From Deltaproteobacteria bacterium (GTDB taxonomy: Bacteria > Myxococcota_A > Polyangia > Fen-1088): a stretch of 46,655 bases of DNA. Numbering within the stretch: the first letter of the stretch is position 1; the number at the start of each line of letters is the position of its first letter. Shown here piece by piece: positions 35,416-45,557 of the stretch. The notes below the pieces were generated by a model. That model saw only the letters and a program-made list of their open reading frames with translations, had not been told where the DNA came from and ran no database searches. Location: the NCBI GenBank assembly GCA_016935975.1, contig JAFGPX010000047.1, positions 1 to 46,655 of the forward strand. Reading direction: 5' to 3'. The position numbers and the translations under genes are program-made.

Positions 35416-35423
35416 CTAGTTGA
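35091..35423 (+). pseudogene. Probable 3' remnant of a radical-SAM/SPASM gene
   Basis: The plus-strand frame reads HICNSYERNIMVDLRGRARL, then CFNPVFPSC and MRRCNRYCGISH. The first part is an exact C-x12-G-x4-C, the opening of the SPASM iron-sulfur motif, and CNRYC matches the closing C-x3-C; the middle C-x2-C-x5 part is missing. No radical-SAM CxxxCxxC precedes it, so the 5' part appears lost. The frame ends at 35423, running 8 bp into the 3' end of the SirB1-like gene on the other strand. Identity rests on motif memory and is moderate. Confidence 0.42.
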
Positions 35424-36159
35424 TGCTGATGCGCGGAGCGAGGGCCACGGCGTGCACCACGGAGTCGAGGCGGCGGCGCACCTCTTCGGATGGACTGAGC
35501 AGGGCGATGCGCTCGAGCACGAAGCGCAAGCGCTTCTGATCGCCGCGTAGCTCGTAGATGGCGCGCAGGTTGGTGAGCATGCGCAGGAGAATCTGACGGG
35601 GCACGGCGGGCGCGAGGTAGCTGCTGTCGATATCGCCCGGATCGCCGGTCGCCGATTCGTAGAGCGAATGAAGCGCCGACGGGGTCAGTACGCGGCCGTC
35701 GAGCGGGTCGATGGTGGCGATCTCGCCGTGAGCCTTGGCCGCGGCAACGAGGAAATGGCCGGGGAACGAGATGCCATAGGCGGGGACGGCGGCGCGCCGG
35801 CAGACCGCGAGCAGCACCACGGCGAGCGACAGCGGATTGCCCGTGCGGCGATCGATGACGTGGTTCAAGTAGCTGTTCTGGGGATCGTAGAAGTCCGAGA
35901 TATTGCCGCGGAAACCCAGCTCGCCATAGAGCAAACGCAAGACCGGCACGATGCGTTCGGCCGGCGCCCGGCCGTGGCACGACTTGAGCTTGATGCGTGC
36001 CAGCTCGCCCATCACGTTGAGCTTGTTGATGTAGGCCTGCACATCCAGCCCTGGATGCTCCGGCTCGGCGAGCAGCAGGGCCAGGTGCTCCACCTCCAAC
36101 CTGTCGCTGGTTCTGCTAAGCAGATGCGCGAAGAGCAAGAGATCGGCCGGACCGCTCAT
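35416..36159 (-). CDS. SirB1-family transglutaminase-like protein
   Basis: The 247-residue protein fits the SirB1 group: YINKLNVMGELARIK near 50, the substrate-cleft block NSYLNHVIDRRTGNPLSLAV near 105-124, VCRRAAVPAYGISFPGHFLV with the presumed Cys and His, and IDPLDGRVLTP with the Asp. The C-terminal 70 residues are TPR-like helices (RMLTNLRAIYELRGDQKRL). Catalysis has not been shown for the family. ATG 36159 is chosen; upstream codons lack family similarity. Confidence 0.85.
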   Translation of the reverse strand: MSGPADLLLFAHLLSRTSDRLEVEHLALLLAEPEHPGLDVQAYINKLNVMGELARIKLKSCHGRAPAERIVPVLRLLYGELGFRGNISDFYDPQNSYLNHVIDRRTGNPLSLAVVLLAVCRRAAVPAYGISFPGHFLVAAAKAHGEIATIDPLDGRVLTPSALHSLYESATGDPGDIDSSYLAPAVPRQILLRMLTNLRAIYELRGDQKRLRFVLERIALLSPSEEVRRRLDSVVHAVALAPRISIN

Positions 36160-36238
36160 GAACGTGCAGGGAACATAGCACCGCCAGGCCGGAAAACACC
36201 GGCTTTCTCCATCGCGCCTAGCCGCTGACTCGCGTCGT

Positions 36239-38104
36239 TCACGACGCACCCCGCAGCCGCGCCTCGAGCTCCGCCAGCTTGGCTTCGAGCGCGGGCACGC
36301 GCGCCGCCGCCATGGTGGCGGCCTCGTACTGCGCCTCGAGGTCGAAGAGACGCTCGTAGACCTCCTCGGGATCCGGGGCCTCGGCCCGCAGCTCGGCCAG
36401 TCGCTGTTCGCGCTCCTGGCTCGAACGCAGCTGCCGCAGCAACTCGTCGAGCCGCGTCTTGTCGGCGGCGTGCGCAGCCTCGGCAGTGGAAAGCAGGGCT
36501 TGAGCCTCGCGCAGCTCTTCGAGCTGGGCCTGGCTGGGGCCGGCCGTAACCCGCGTGCGCAGCTCGGCCAGCTCGGCCAGCTCGCGCTGCCGGGCCTCGG
36601 TTGCCATGCCCGCCTCTCGCTCCGCGCGCAACATCAACCCTTCCAGCTCGGCCAGGCGCGAGCGGCGGGCGCGATCCGCCTCCTCGATCTCGGCCAAGGC
36701 CTTCTGCAGCTGCGCCACCTCGGCCGTGGCCGCGACGAGCCTGGCCTCCGTCGCTCGCAGATCGTCCTCGAGCTCGCTGACCAGACTTGCCTGCTCGTTG
36801 GCGGCGTCGCGCAGCCGGTTGACCTCGTCGAGATGCATGGCAGCGGCCCGGCGGAATTCCTCGACGGTGGCTTCCTGTGCCCCAAGCGAAGCCGCAAGCT
36901 CGTCCGCCCGCGCCGCCGCGGCCAGGGCGCGATCGCGCTCGGCGCGCAGGCCGGCCAGCTCGGTTTGCAGGCGACCCAACTCGTCCTCGGCGGCATCGGC
37001 TCGCCATGCGGCCTCTTGCTTGGCTGCCTCCAGGGCGGCGATGCGGTCGTCGCGCTCGGCCAGGGCCGATTCGCGCTCGGCGAGAGCGGTCTCGCGGTGG
37101 CGTAGCTCCTCGGCGGTGGCCGGGCTTGCGGGAGCCTCGCCGGCCCGCAGCCCGGCCGTCAAGCGCTGCGCCAGCGCCGTCATCTCCTCGGTCGTCTTGC
37201 GCGTGAGATTGACGACCGACTCGTCGGCCTCCAAGAGGGCGTGGCGCAACCGGCGCACCTCTTCGTCGAGCTCGGCGCGCGCCTCGCTGGTGCGGCGCAG
37301 GCGGGCGCGCAGCTCCTCGATCTCCTCGGTCTGGGCCCGCGACACGCGTAGCAGGCCCTCGGCCTTGCCTTCGGCCTCGACGAGCTTCTGCCGGATCTCG
37401 GCCAGGACCGTGTCGGGCGCCTTGTGGCCGGCGCCGGCCGGCGGGCGCTCGGCGCTTCCGAGGCCTTGCCCCGTCGGGATTTGAACCAGGGCATAGCCGA
37501 GCCCGAGGGGCTCGTCGGGGCCGGCCAGCGCGATGTAGTGGGTGGGCTCCTCGGCCTCGGTTTCGGCCAGGTCGGTTTCGACTCGCAGCTCGGGTCCGGC
37601 CTCGTCGAATTCGGCGATGCCGTAGGCCGAAAACGGCGTTTGGCCGAACATGCGAACCTTGGAGAAGTGCGGAGCGAGCGCGTCCACGAGATCGTAGTAG
37701 GGAATGCCGTCGCCGCGATCCCCGTTGGCGGCGACGCAGACCAGCCGGCCCCCGGGGGCCACCAGGCCGAGGAGCGCGGAAAGCCTGATGGGCCCGCGAC
37801 TGCGCAGTATCTCGGTGGCATCGGGCACGACCACGATGTCGAAGACCCCGGCCGCGTCCACGGAGGCCGACGCCAGGGTCACGAAGCCCAGGGCGCCTTC
37901 GTGGTGGAGGTTGCGCGCCTCCGACACGTCCCGGCTATCGCCCGCGCCGATAACGCTCTTGGCGCCCAGACGCACGAGATGCGCTGTGCTGTCGCCCGAG
38001 CCGCAACCGACTTCGAGGACGCGCCTACCTTCGATGAGGGGGCGCAGGTAGCTGTACACGGCCGAGCGGCCAAGTCCGCTCTTGGTAGGGGTTTGGTCGG
38101 CCAT
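36239..38104 (-). CDS. SAM-methyltransferase-like domain fused to a long coiled coil
   Basis: The 621-residue protein has two parts. Residues 1-200 resemble a class-I SAM methyltransferase: VLEVGCGSGDSTAHLVR near 29-45, then VIGAGDSRD, and FDIVVVPDATEIL and GLVAPGGRLVCVAANGD further on. Residues about 240-621 are almost uninterrupted coiled coil rich in Glu, Arg, Ala and Leu (for example RLAELEGLMLRAEREAGMA). The first aspartate after beta-2 (GAGDSRDV) is shifted from the usual acidic position, so catalytic ability is uncertain. The coiled coil suggests a structural or scaffold role, as in several myxobacterial polarity proteins. It is divergent from rpmE. Confidence 0.78.
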   Translation of the reverse strand: MADQTPTKSGLGRSAVYSYLRPLIEGRRVLEVGCGSGDSTAHLVRLGAKSVIGAGDSRDVSEARNLHHEGALGFVTLASASVDAAGVFDIVVVPDATEILRSRGPIRLSALLGLVAPGGRLVCVAANGDRGDGIPYYDLVDALAPHFSKVRMFGQTPFSAYGIAEFDEAGPELRVETDLAETEAEEPTHYIALAGPDEPLGLGYALVQIPTGQGLGSAERPPAGAGHKAPDTVLAEIRQKLVEAEGKAEGLLRVSRAQTEEIEELRARLRRTSEARAELDEEVRRLRHALLEADESVVNLTRKTTEEMTALAQRLTAGLRAGEAPASPATAEELRHRETALAERESALAERDDRIAALEAAKQEAAWRADAAEDELGRLQTELAGLRAERDRALAAAARADELAASLGAQEATVEEFRRAAAMHLDEVNRLRDAANEQASLVSELEDDLRATEARLVAATAEVAQLQKALAEIEEADRARRSRLAELEGLMLRAEREAGMATEARQRELAELAELRTRVTAGPSQAQLEELREAQALLSTAEAAHAADKTRLDELLRQLRSSQEREQRLAELRAEAPDPEEVYERLFDLEAQYEAATMAAARVPALEAKLAELEARLRGAS

Positions 38105-38198
38105 TGACGCCGCACTATACATGAACGGAAGGCCGGGCGCGGGCCGCTCGCCGCCGGCGCAATGCGCACCCGGGATCCACGATTCTCGCGCTCCCGAC

Positions 38199-38227
38199 TT
38201 GCCCTGGCGCGGAAAGCCCATTATAAA
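38199..38227 (+). promoter_or_regulatory. Promoter of rpmE-prfA
   Basis: TTGCCC (38199-38204) and TATAAA (38222-38227) are separated by 17 nt, a good sigma-70 match. Transcription would start about 38234, 20 nt before the rpmE ATG. Confidence 0.6.
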
Positions 38228-38254
38228 ACCCCCCTTCACACGAGGTTTCGCGTC

Positions 38255-38476
38255 ATGCCCAAGAAGGGGATTCATCCAGCGTACAAACCAGCCACCATCA
38301 CCTGTGCCTGCGGGCACAAGGTCGAGACCTACTCGACGCGCGGGTCGTTCATGGTGGACATCTGCTCGAACTGCCACCCGTTCTACACGGGCAAGCAGAA
38401 GTTCCTGGACACCGGCGGCCGCATCGAGCGCTTCAACCGGAAGTACGGCCGTTCGACCAACACGTCTTCGACGTAG
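38255..38476 (+). CDS. rpmE: 50S ribosomal protein L31, zinc-binding type
   Basis: The 73-residue L31 begins [10 protein letters not shown] and contains four cysteines: CAC (positions 17 and 19) and [13 protein letters not shown] (37 and 40). This C+ form binds zinc, unlike the zinc-free paralogue induced under zinc limitation. [10 protein letters not shown] near 56-65 is the conserved C-terminal block. It precedes prfA by 42 nt. Confidence 0.97.
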   Translation: MPKKGIHPAYKPATITCACGHKVETYSTRGSFMVDICSNCHPFYTGKQKFLDTGGRIERFNRKYGRSTNTSST

Positions 38477-38518
38477 GGGAGCTGGTGCCGCGGCGGTTGC
38501 CGCGCGCCGTTGTTGTCC

Positions 38519-39622
<1,104 letters not shown>

Positions 39623-39624
39623 TT

Positions 39625-39724
39625 TTTCACCACAGAGGACACAGAGAACACAGAGGCCGGAAGGGAAGGGGTTTCCGGATCTCAGATCCGGACTGTTTCC
39701 TTCTCTGTGTCCTCTGTGGTGAAA
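39625..39724. repeat. Interspersed inverted repeat between prfA and the oligopeptidase gene
   Basis: The arms TTTCACCACAGAGGACACAG (39625 onward, 23 bp in all, to 39647) and its exact complement at 39702-39724 enclose a spacer with its own palindrome (CCGGATCTCAGATCCGG near 39676-39692). Related but degenerate pieces occur at about 35020 and 44305-44400. It starts 3 nt after the prfA stop and could terminate transcription. Confidence 0.95.
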
Positions 39725-39731
39725 TCCGACG

Positions 39732-41582
39732 ATGCTTCGACTCAAGCTGAATATGGCCGAGCAAGGGGGAGGTGGCTTGCGCGCGCGCCAGGACGTGCCC
39801 GCCTCGGATTGCTGGGATCTGTCGAAGCTCTACGCCCGCGAGGAGGAGTGGGAGAGGGATCTCGACAAGTATCGCAAGCTGGCGGAAGAGATCCCGTCGT
39901 TTCGGGGCACGCTCGGGCAGAGCGTCGAGGCGCTGGCCGCCGCGCTCGCCTTCGTTCGGGACTTCGGCATGCTGGAGGACCGGCTCGGCGCGTACGCGGC
40001 GCTGCGCGAAGCCGAAGATCAGGGGCTCTCGGCCGCGCGCGATCGCAGCGCGCGTTTCACCATGGCCGCGGCGGCCGCGCAGGCCGCGTGGAGCTACTTC
40101 GATCCCGAAATCCAGGCCATTCCCGACGAGCGCATGGCGGAGTTCCTGAGACAGCCGGCGCTGGCCGAATTCGTCGTCTGGTTGCGCAAGCTCTTGCGTT
40201 TCAAGCCGCACGTCCTCGGCGAGAAGGAAGAGCGCCTGCTGGCATTGCAGATGGAGGCGAACCAAACCGCGTCGAATGCCTTCTCGGTGCTGACCGACGT
40301 GGATTTCGACTTCGGCGCGCTCGACACTCCCGACGGGCCCAAGCCGCTGAGCCACGGTACGTTTTCGACGTACCTGCAGAGCCCCGATCGCGAGCTGCGG
40401 CGTCGCGCCTACGAGCGCTACTACGCCAAGTACGACGAGCACAAGACCACGCTCGCCGTGCTCTACGAGGGCCAGGTGCAGCTCGACCGCTACGCCGCGC
40501 GCGTGCGCAACCATGCCTCGGCGCGCGCCATGGCGCTCTTTCCGGACGACATGCCCGTGGCGGTCTACGACAACCTGGTCGCCACCGTGCGCTCGGGGCT
40601 GCCCGTTCTGCACCGCTACTACGAGCTGCGCCGGCGCGCCATGGGCCTGCCCGAGCTTCGCCACTACGACGTGCGCGTGCCGCTGGTCGCGGATGTGACC
40701 TGGCGCCACACCTACGAGCAAGCGGTCGAGGTCGTGCTCGAGGCGCTGGCGCCCCTCGGCGCGGAGTATGGCTGGGCGCTGGCGCGCGGCCTGGGCGCTG
40801 GCTGGGTGGATCGCTACGAGAACAAGGGCAAGGCCTCGGGCGCCTTTTCCTACGGCAGCTACGCGGCCGAGCCCTACATCCTCATGAACTTCAAGGAGGA
40901 TCTGCTCGACGACGTGTTCACGCTGGCGCACGAGGCCGGCCACTCCATGCACTCCTACTTCAGCGCGCGCTCGAACCCGTTTCTGCACTGGCACTACACC
41001 ACCTTCGAAGCCGAGGTGGCCAGCACGTTCAACGAACAGCTCCTCGGACGCTACTTGTTCGAGCGCGCCGAAGCGACACCGGTGCGCGCCTACCTGGTCA
41101 ACAAGGAGATCGACGCCATCGTCGCCACGCTTTTCCGCCAGACCATGTTCGCCGAGTTCGAGGCCAAGACCCACGCGCTCGTGGAATCCGGCACGCCGCT
41201 CACCGTCGAGGTGCTGCGCAAGGAGTACCGCAAGCTGCTCGAGGCCTACTTCGGGCCGGACGTGAAGCTGGAAGAGACGAGCGATCTCGAGGGCCTGCGC
41301 ATCCCGCATTTCTATCGCGCCTTCTACGTCTACACGTACGCCACGGGCATCTCGGCGGCCGTCGCGCTCGCGGATCGCGTGCTCGGAGGCGGACAGGCCG
41401 CGCGCGACGACTACTTCGCCTTCCTGCGCTCGGGCGGCTCTCGCTATCCGCTCGAGTCTCTCAGGCTGGCGGGGGTGGACATGGCGCTCGCGGCCTCCAT
41501 CGAAGCCACGCTGGCGCGATTCGCGCGCCTGGTCGAGGATCTCGCCGCCCAACTCGGCCCGGGGTCCACGCCGGCCACCTGA
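39732..41582 (+). CDS. pepF: M3-family oligoendopeptidase, PepF-like
   Basis: The 616-residue protein is a cytoplasmic zinc metallopeptidase that degrades short peptides. The zinc site is AHEAGHSMHSYFSA near 398-411, with the third ligand glutamate in TTFEAEVASTFNE near 424-436. The N-terminal half has the PepF pattern (DLSKLYAREEEWERD near 29-43; FDPEIQAIPDERM). GVDMALAASIEATLARF near the C-terminus is also typical. Length matches the PepF/M3 family. ATG 39753 is an alternative start. Specificity is unknown. Confidence 0.93.
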   Translation: MLRLKLNMAEQGGGGLRARQDVPASDCWDLSKLYAREEEWERDLDKYRKLAEEIPSFRGTLGQSVEALAAALAFVRDFGMLEDRLGAYAALREAEDQGLSAARDRSARFTMAAAAAQAAWSYFDPEIQAIPDERMAEFLRQPALAEFVVWLRKLLRFKPHVLGEKEERLLALQMEANQTASNAFSVLTDVDFDFGALDTPDGPKPLSHGTFSTYLQSPDRELRRRAYERYYAKYDEHKTTLAVLYEGQVQLDRYAARVRNHASARAMALFPDDMPVAVYDNLVATVRSGLPVLHRYYELRRRAMGLPELRHYDVRVPLVADVTWRHTYEQAVEVVLEALAPLGAEYGWALARGLGAGWVDRYENKGKASGAFSYGSYAAEPYILMNFKEDLLDDVFTLAHEAGHSMHSYFSARSNPFLHWHYTTFEAEVASTFNEQLLGRYLFERAEATPVRAYLVNKEIDAIVATLFRQTMFAEFEAKTHALVESGTPLTVEVLRKEYRKLLEAYFGPDVKLEETSDLEGLRIPHFYRAFYVYTYATGISAAVALADRVLGGGQAARDDYFAFLRSGGSRYPLESLRLAGVDMALAASIEATLARFARLVEDLAAQLGPGSTPAT

Positions 41583-41947
41583 GAGGTGTCTGCAGGGAAA
41601 GACCGAGGGGCGGAGCCGCCAGGTTCTGAGACAAGGCGGCGCCTCGGGCGCGGTCGCACCCGGCGTCGCGAGCCCGAGCATCCTGCCGCCGAGTCCCTTG
41701 CCAAAGCCCACCGCGACCAGAAACGCCAGTCCGGTCGCCGAGCGAAACTCGCGGCCGGCCTCGATACGGAGCCACGGCAAAACACGGGTCCGCGAGGGAT
41801 TGGCGTTTGCAACAGTCTGAAATACTTGGGTTTTCTTGCATTTTTCTGGCACTCTCGCGCCTCACTTGACAGCGCTCTAGGTGTGCTTAACCTTGGCCGC
41901 GTCCCGGCGTGCCGGTTGCGCCCGAGAAAAGACCGAGCGAAAGACAG
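41583..41947. other. Intergenic region before fmdB
   Basis: This 365-nt region includes an AT-rich part near 41815-41850 and the promoter at 41866-41893. On the minus strand a frame with a short hydrophobic stretch is open (from 41852), but it lacks family similarity and runs on into the antisense of the peptidase gene; it is not called. No other feature was recognised. Confidence 0.5.
41866..41893 (+). promoter_or_regulatory. Candidate promoter of fmdB-groESL
   Basis: TTGACA (41866-41871) and TAACCT (41888-41893) are 16 nt apart, the best -35 box in the window. It precedes fmdB by about 55 nt. No CIRCE element (TTAGCACTC-N9-GAGTGCTAA) was seen here or before groES. Confidence 0.5.
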
Positions 41948-42262
41948 ATGCCCATCTACGAGTACGAGTGTCAGGCCTGTGGCCATTGCTTCGAGCAGTG
42001 GCAGAAGATGTCCGACAAGCCGGTGCGCGTCTGTCCGAAATGCAAGTCGCGTAAGGTGGAGAAGCTGATCAGCCAGACTTCGTTCCAGCTCAAGGGCGGG
42101 GGCTGGTACAAGGATCTGTACGCCAGCGAGAAACCGTCTGCGGCGAGCAGCGCCGGCGCACCGAGTGCCCCAAAGACCGGCGCTGCGGCCAGCGGCGAGT
42201 CCTCGGATTCCAAGCCCGCCCACGGCAAGGGCAAGAAAGGCGCGTCCAAGGTGGCAGCCTAG
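41948..42262 (+). CDS. FmdB-type zinc-ribbon protein
   Basis: The 104-residue protein has [16 protein letters not shown], then [19 protein letters not shown]: two CxxC pairs forming the zinc ribbon typical of FmdB/CxxC regulatory proteins. The second half (52-104) is a low-complexity Ser/Ala/Lys tail ending in [11 protein letters not shown]. Function is not established; members are often next to housekeeping genes. It lies 84 nt before groES. Confidence 0.92.
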   Translation: MPIYEYECQACGHCFEQWQKMSDKPVRVCPKCKSRKVEKLISQTSFQLKGGGWYKDLYASEKPSAASSAGAPSAPKTGAAASGESSDSKPAHGKGKKGASKVAA

Positions 42263-42346
42263 CGCTTCCAGAGGCGCCGCCGGGCGCAACGAAGGAAAGC
42301 CTTCGCTCGCACGCGGAGGCGACGTTTCGACAAAGGAGAAAGAACG

Positions 42347-42634
42347 ATGAAAGTCAGACCCCTCTATGATCGAATCCTCGTCAAGCGCGTCGAGGAGGAA
42401 ACCAAGACCGCCGGCGGCCTCTACATCCCCGACACCGCCAAGGAGAAGCCCCAGAAGGGCTTGGTCGTGGCCGTCGGCAACGGCAAGCTCCAGGAGGACG
42501 GAAAGCTGCGCAAGCTGGACGTCAAGGAAGGCGACAAGGTCCTCTTCTCCAAGTACTCCGGCAACGAAATCAAGATCGACGGGGTCGAGCATCTGATCCT
42601 GCGCGAGGACGATGTCCTTGCGATTCTCGAATAG
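42347..42634 (+). CDS. groES: Co-chaperonin GroES
   Basis: GroES caps the GroEL chamber. The 95-residue protein has the full signature: [20 protein letters not shown], then [20 protein letters not shown] with the mobile loop, and [29 protein letters not shown] precedes ATG 42347. It is 14 nt before groEL, so they form the usual operon. Confidence 0.98.
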   Translation: MKVRPLYDRILVKRVEEETKTAGGLYIPDTAKEKPQKGLVVAVGNGKLQEDGKLRKLDVKEGDKVLFSKYSGNEIKIDGVEHLILREDDVLAILE

Positions 42635-42648
42635 GAAAGGACAGCACC

Positions 42649-44295
<1,647 letters not shown>

Positions 44296-44304
44296 CGAGC
44301 GCCG

Positions 44305-44400
44305 AGCTTCCACGGAGAACAGAGAAAGGAAGGGGTTTGGCCCTGGGGCCGAACCCCTTCCGCGTTGTTCGGCCCCGGTTTCGTCTTCTTCCTCCGTGAT
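44305..44400. repeat. Degenerate copy of the CACAGAGG-type inverted repeat
   Basis: CCACGGAGAACAGAGAAAGG near 44310 and TTCCTCCGTGATCTCC near 44388 form imperfect outer arms that resemble those at 39625-39724. The strong hairpin at 44328-44361 lies inside. Confidence 0.5.
44328..44361 (+). terminator. Strong hairpin after groEL
   Basis: GGAAGGGGTTTGGCCC (44328-44343) pairs with GGGCCGAACCCCTTCC (44346-44361) over 16 bp with one G-U in RNA and a 2-nt nominal loop. No T-run follows, so termination is likely but not certain. Confidence 0.6.
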
Positions 44401-44431
44401 CTCCTGCTGACGTTTCGGCTACAATCAAGCC

Positions 44432-44824
44432 GTGCCCCAGGAAACCACCAACCGTCGCCGCGCTCCGCGCATCGAGGTCTTCGCGCAAGCCGAGCTGCAG
44501 GGGCAGGACGTGCGCATCATGGAGGTGCGCAACCTGTCCGCCGGCGGCATCTATCTGGTGGGGACGCGCGAGGAGTATCCGGATCTCGTCCCCGGGGTGG
44601 ATCTCGACATGGTGGTCTTCGGGACCGAAGAAGGCCTGGGCGACGACCCGGACTTCAACATCTCGTGCCAGGCGCGCATCATCCGCGTCGACGACGGCAA
44701 TCCCGGCAAGCGCCCGCCCGGCTTCGGCGCGACCATCGACCCTGTCGACGAAGACAACCGCGAACGGCTCAACAAGCTGCTGATGCGAGCGGATCACATA
44801 CGGGTCGGAGATCCACGGCGATAG
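44432..44824 (+). CDS. PilZ-domain protein
   Basis: The 130-residue protein starts at GTG 44432 and has NRRRAPRIEVFAQAEL near 7-22 (the RxxxR c-di-GMP-binding region) and VRNLSAGGIYLVGT near 32-45 (the (D/N)xSxxG motif). FNISCQARIIRVDDG and GFGATIDPVDE follow in normal order. A c-di-GMP receptor role is inferred. It has no obvious partner, and a different sequence from the PilZ protein at 8661-9023. Confidence 0.85.
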   Translation: MPQETTNRRRAPRIEVFAQAELQGQDVRIMEVRNLSAGGIYLVGTREEYPDLVPGVDLDMVVFGTEEGLGDDPDFNISCQARIIRVDDGNPGKRPPGFGATIDPVDEDNRERLNKLLMRADHIRVGDPRR

Positions 44825-44886
44825 GCTTGCCCGCGCCGTTGCACGCGAAAGTGGCGGCGTGGCGCGGCCGGTGCTAACTAGATCGC

Positions 44887-45234
44887 ATGGTTCGCTTGCT
44901 GAAGCTGGTGGTTTACCTGGGCGCCATCGTCGGCTTCATCTGGTTCGGCACGACGGTCAAACTGGGCCAGCGCACCTTGTTTCAGCACGTCCGGAACATA
45001 TGGCACACCCACGAGTCGCAGGAGCTGGTGGAAGGCACCAAGGGCAAGGTCGGCGAGTTGGTGGAAGAGGCCAGCGACAAGGTGGTCAACCGTGTGGGCC
45101 AAGGCGTCACCGCACCGGCCACCTCGCGGGGGGAAACGCCGGAACCGAAGGAGGAATGGCCGATGGAAGACGTCGAGAGCGAGGATCGCGAGACCCTGCG
45201 CGAACTCATCGGCCGCAAGACCAAGAGCAAGTGA
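44887..45234 (+). CDS. Small single-pass membrane protein, unknown function
   Basis: The 115-residue protein has one N-terminal membrane helix (LLKLVVYLGAIVGFIWFGTTV) without a cleavage site, then a polar, Lys/Glu-rich part (VEGTKGKVGELVEEASDKVV) that is probably helical and a Pro-rich linker. No family was recognised. Its stop overlaps the start of the frataxin-like gene (TGATG), so the two are coupled. Confidence 0.7.
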   Translation: MVRLLKLVVYLGAIVGFIWFGTTVKLGQRTLFQHVRNIWHTHESQELVEGTKGKVGELVEEASDKVVNRVGQGVTAPATSRGETPEPKEEWPMEDVESEDRETLRELIGRKTKSK

Positions 45235-45557
45235 TGACCGAGGCAGACTATCGCCTGGCCGTGGATCGGCTGCTGTCCCGCCTGGATGCCGCTTTTGCCG
45301 AGGTCGATCCCGATCTGGCCGAGTCCGAGTATGCCCAGGGCACGCTGGTCGTCACGTTCCGCCAGGGGCCGAAGCTCGTCCTCTCGCCGCAGGCGCCGGT
45401 GCGGCAGATCTGGGCCGCGTTTCGCGATCGCGCCTGGCACTTCGAATTCGCCCGGGCGCAGGGGCAGTGGCTCGACGACCGCGGCCAGGGCATCGACATC
45501 GTCGCGCTGGTGACGAGTCTGGCGCGCGAGCAGGCGGGCGTCGACGTCAAGCCCTGA
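45234..45557 (+). CDS. cyaY: Frataxin-like protein CyaY
   Basis: Frataxins bind iron and modulate Fe-S cluster assembly. The 107-residue protein shows the alpha-beta pattern: an acidic first helix ([20 protein letters not shown] near 16-35), then [23 protein letters not shown] near 37-59, and [18 protein letters not shown] near 67-84, matching the CyaY core with the conserved Gln-Ile-Trp. The C-terminal [11 protein letters not shown] is the second helix. It overlaps the hflX stop by 11 bp in convergent orientation. No isc or suf genes are in the window. Confidence 0.85.
   Translation: MTEADYRLAVDRLLSRLDAAFAEVDPDLAESEYAQGTLVVTFRQGPKLVLSPQAPVRQIWAAFRDRAWHFEFARAQGQWLDDRGQGIDIVALVTSLAREQAGVDVKP

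Noticed and set aside
39627..41852. A 741-codon minus-strand frame opposite the oligopeptidase
   Set aside because: It has no family similarity, while the plus strand encodes an intact M3 peptidase with HEAGH.
42263..42346. CIRCE operator before groES
   Set aside because: No TTAGCACTC-N9-GAGTGCTAA-like sequence was found there or upstream of fmdB.
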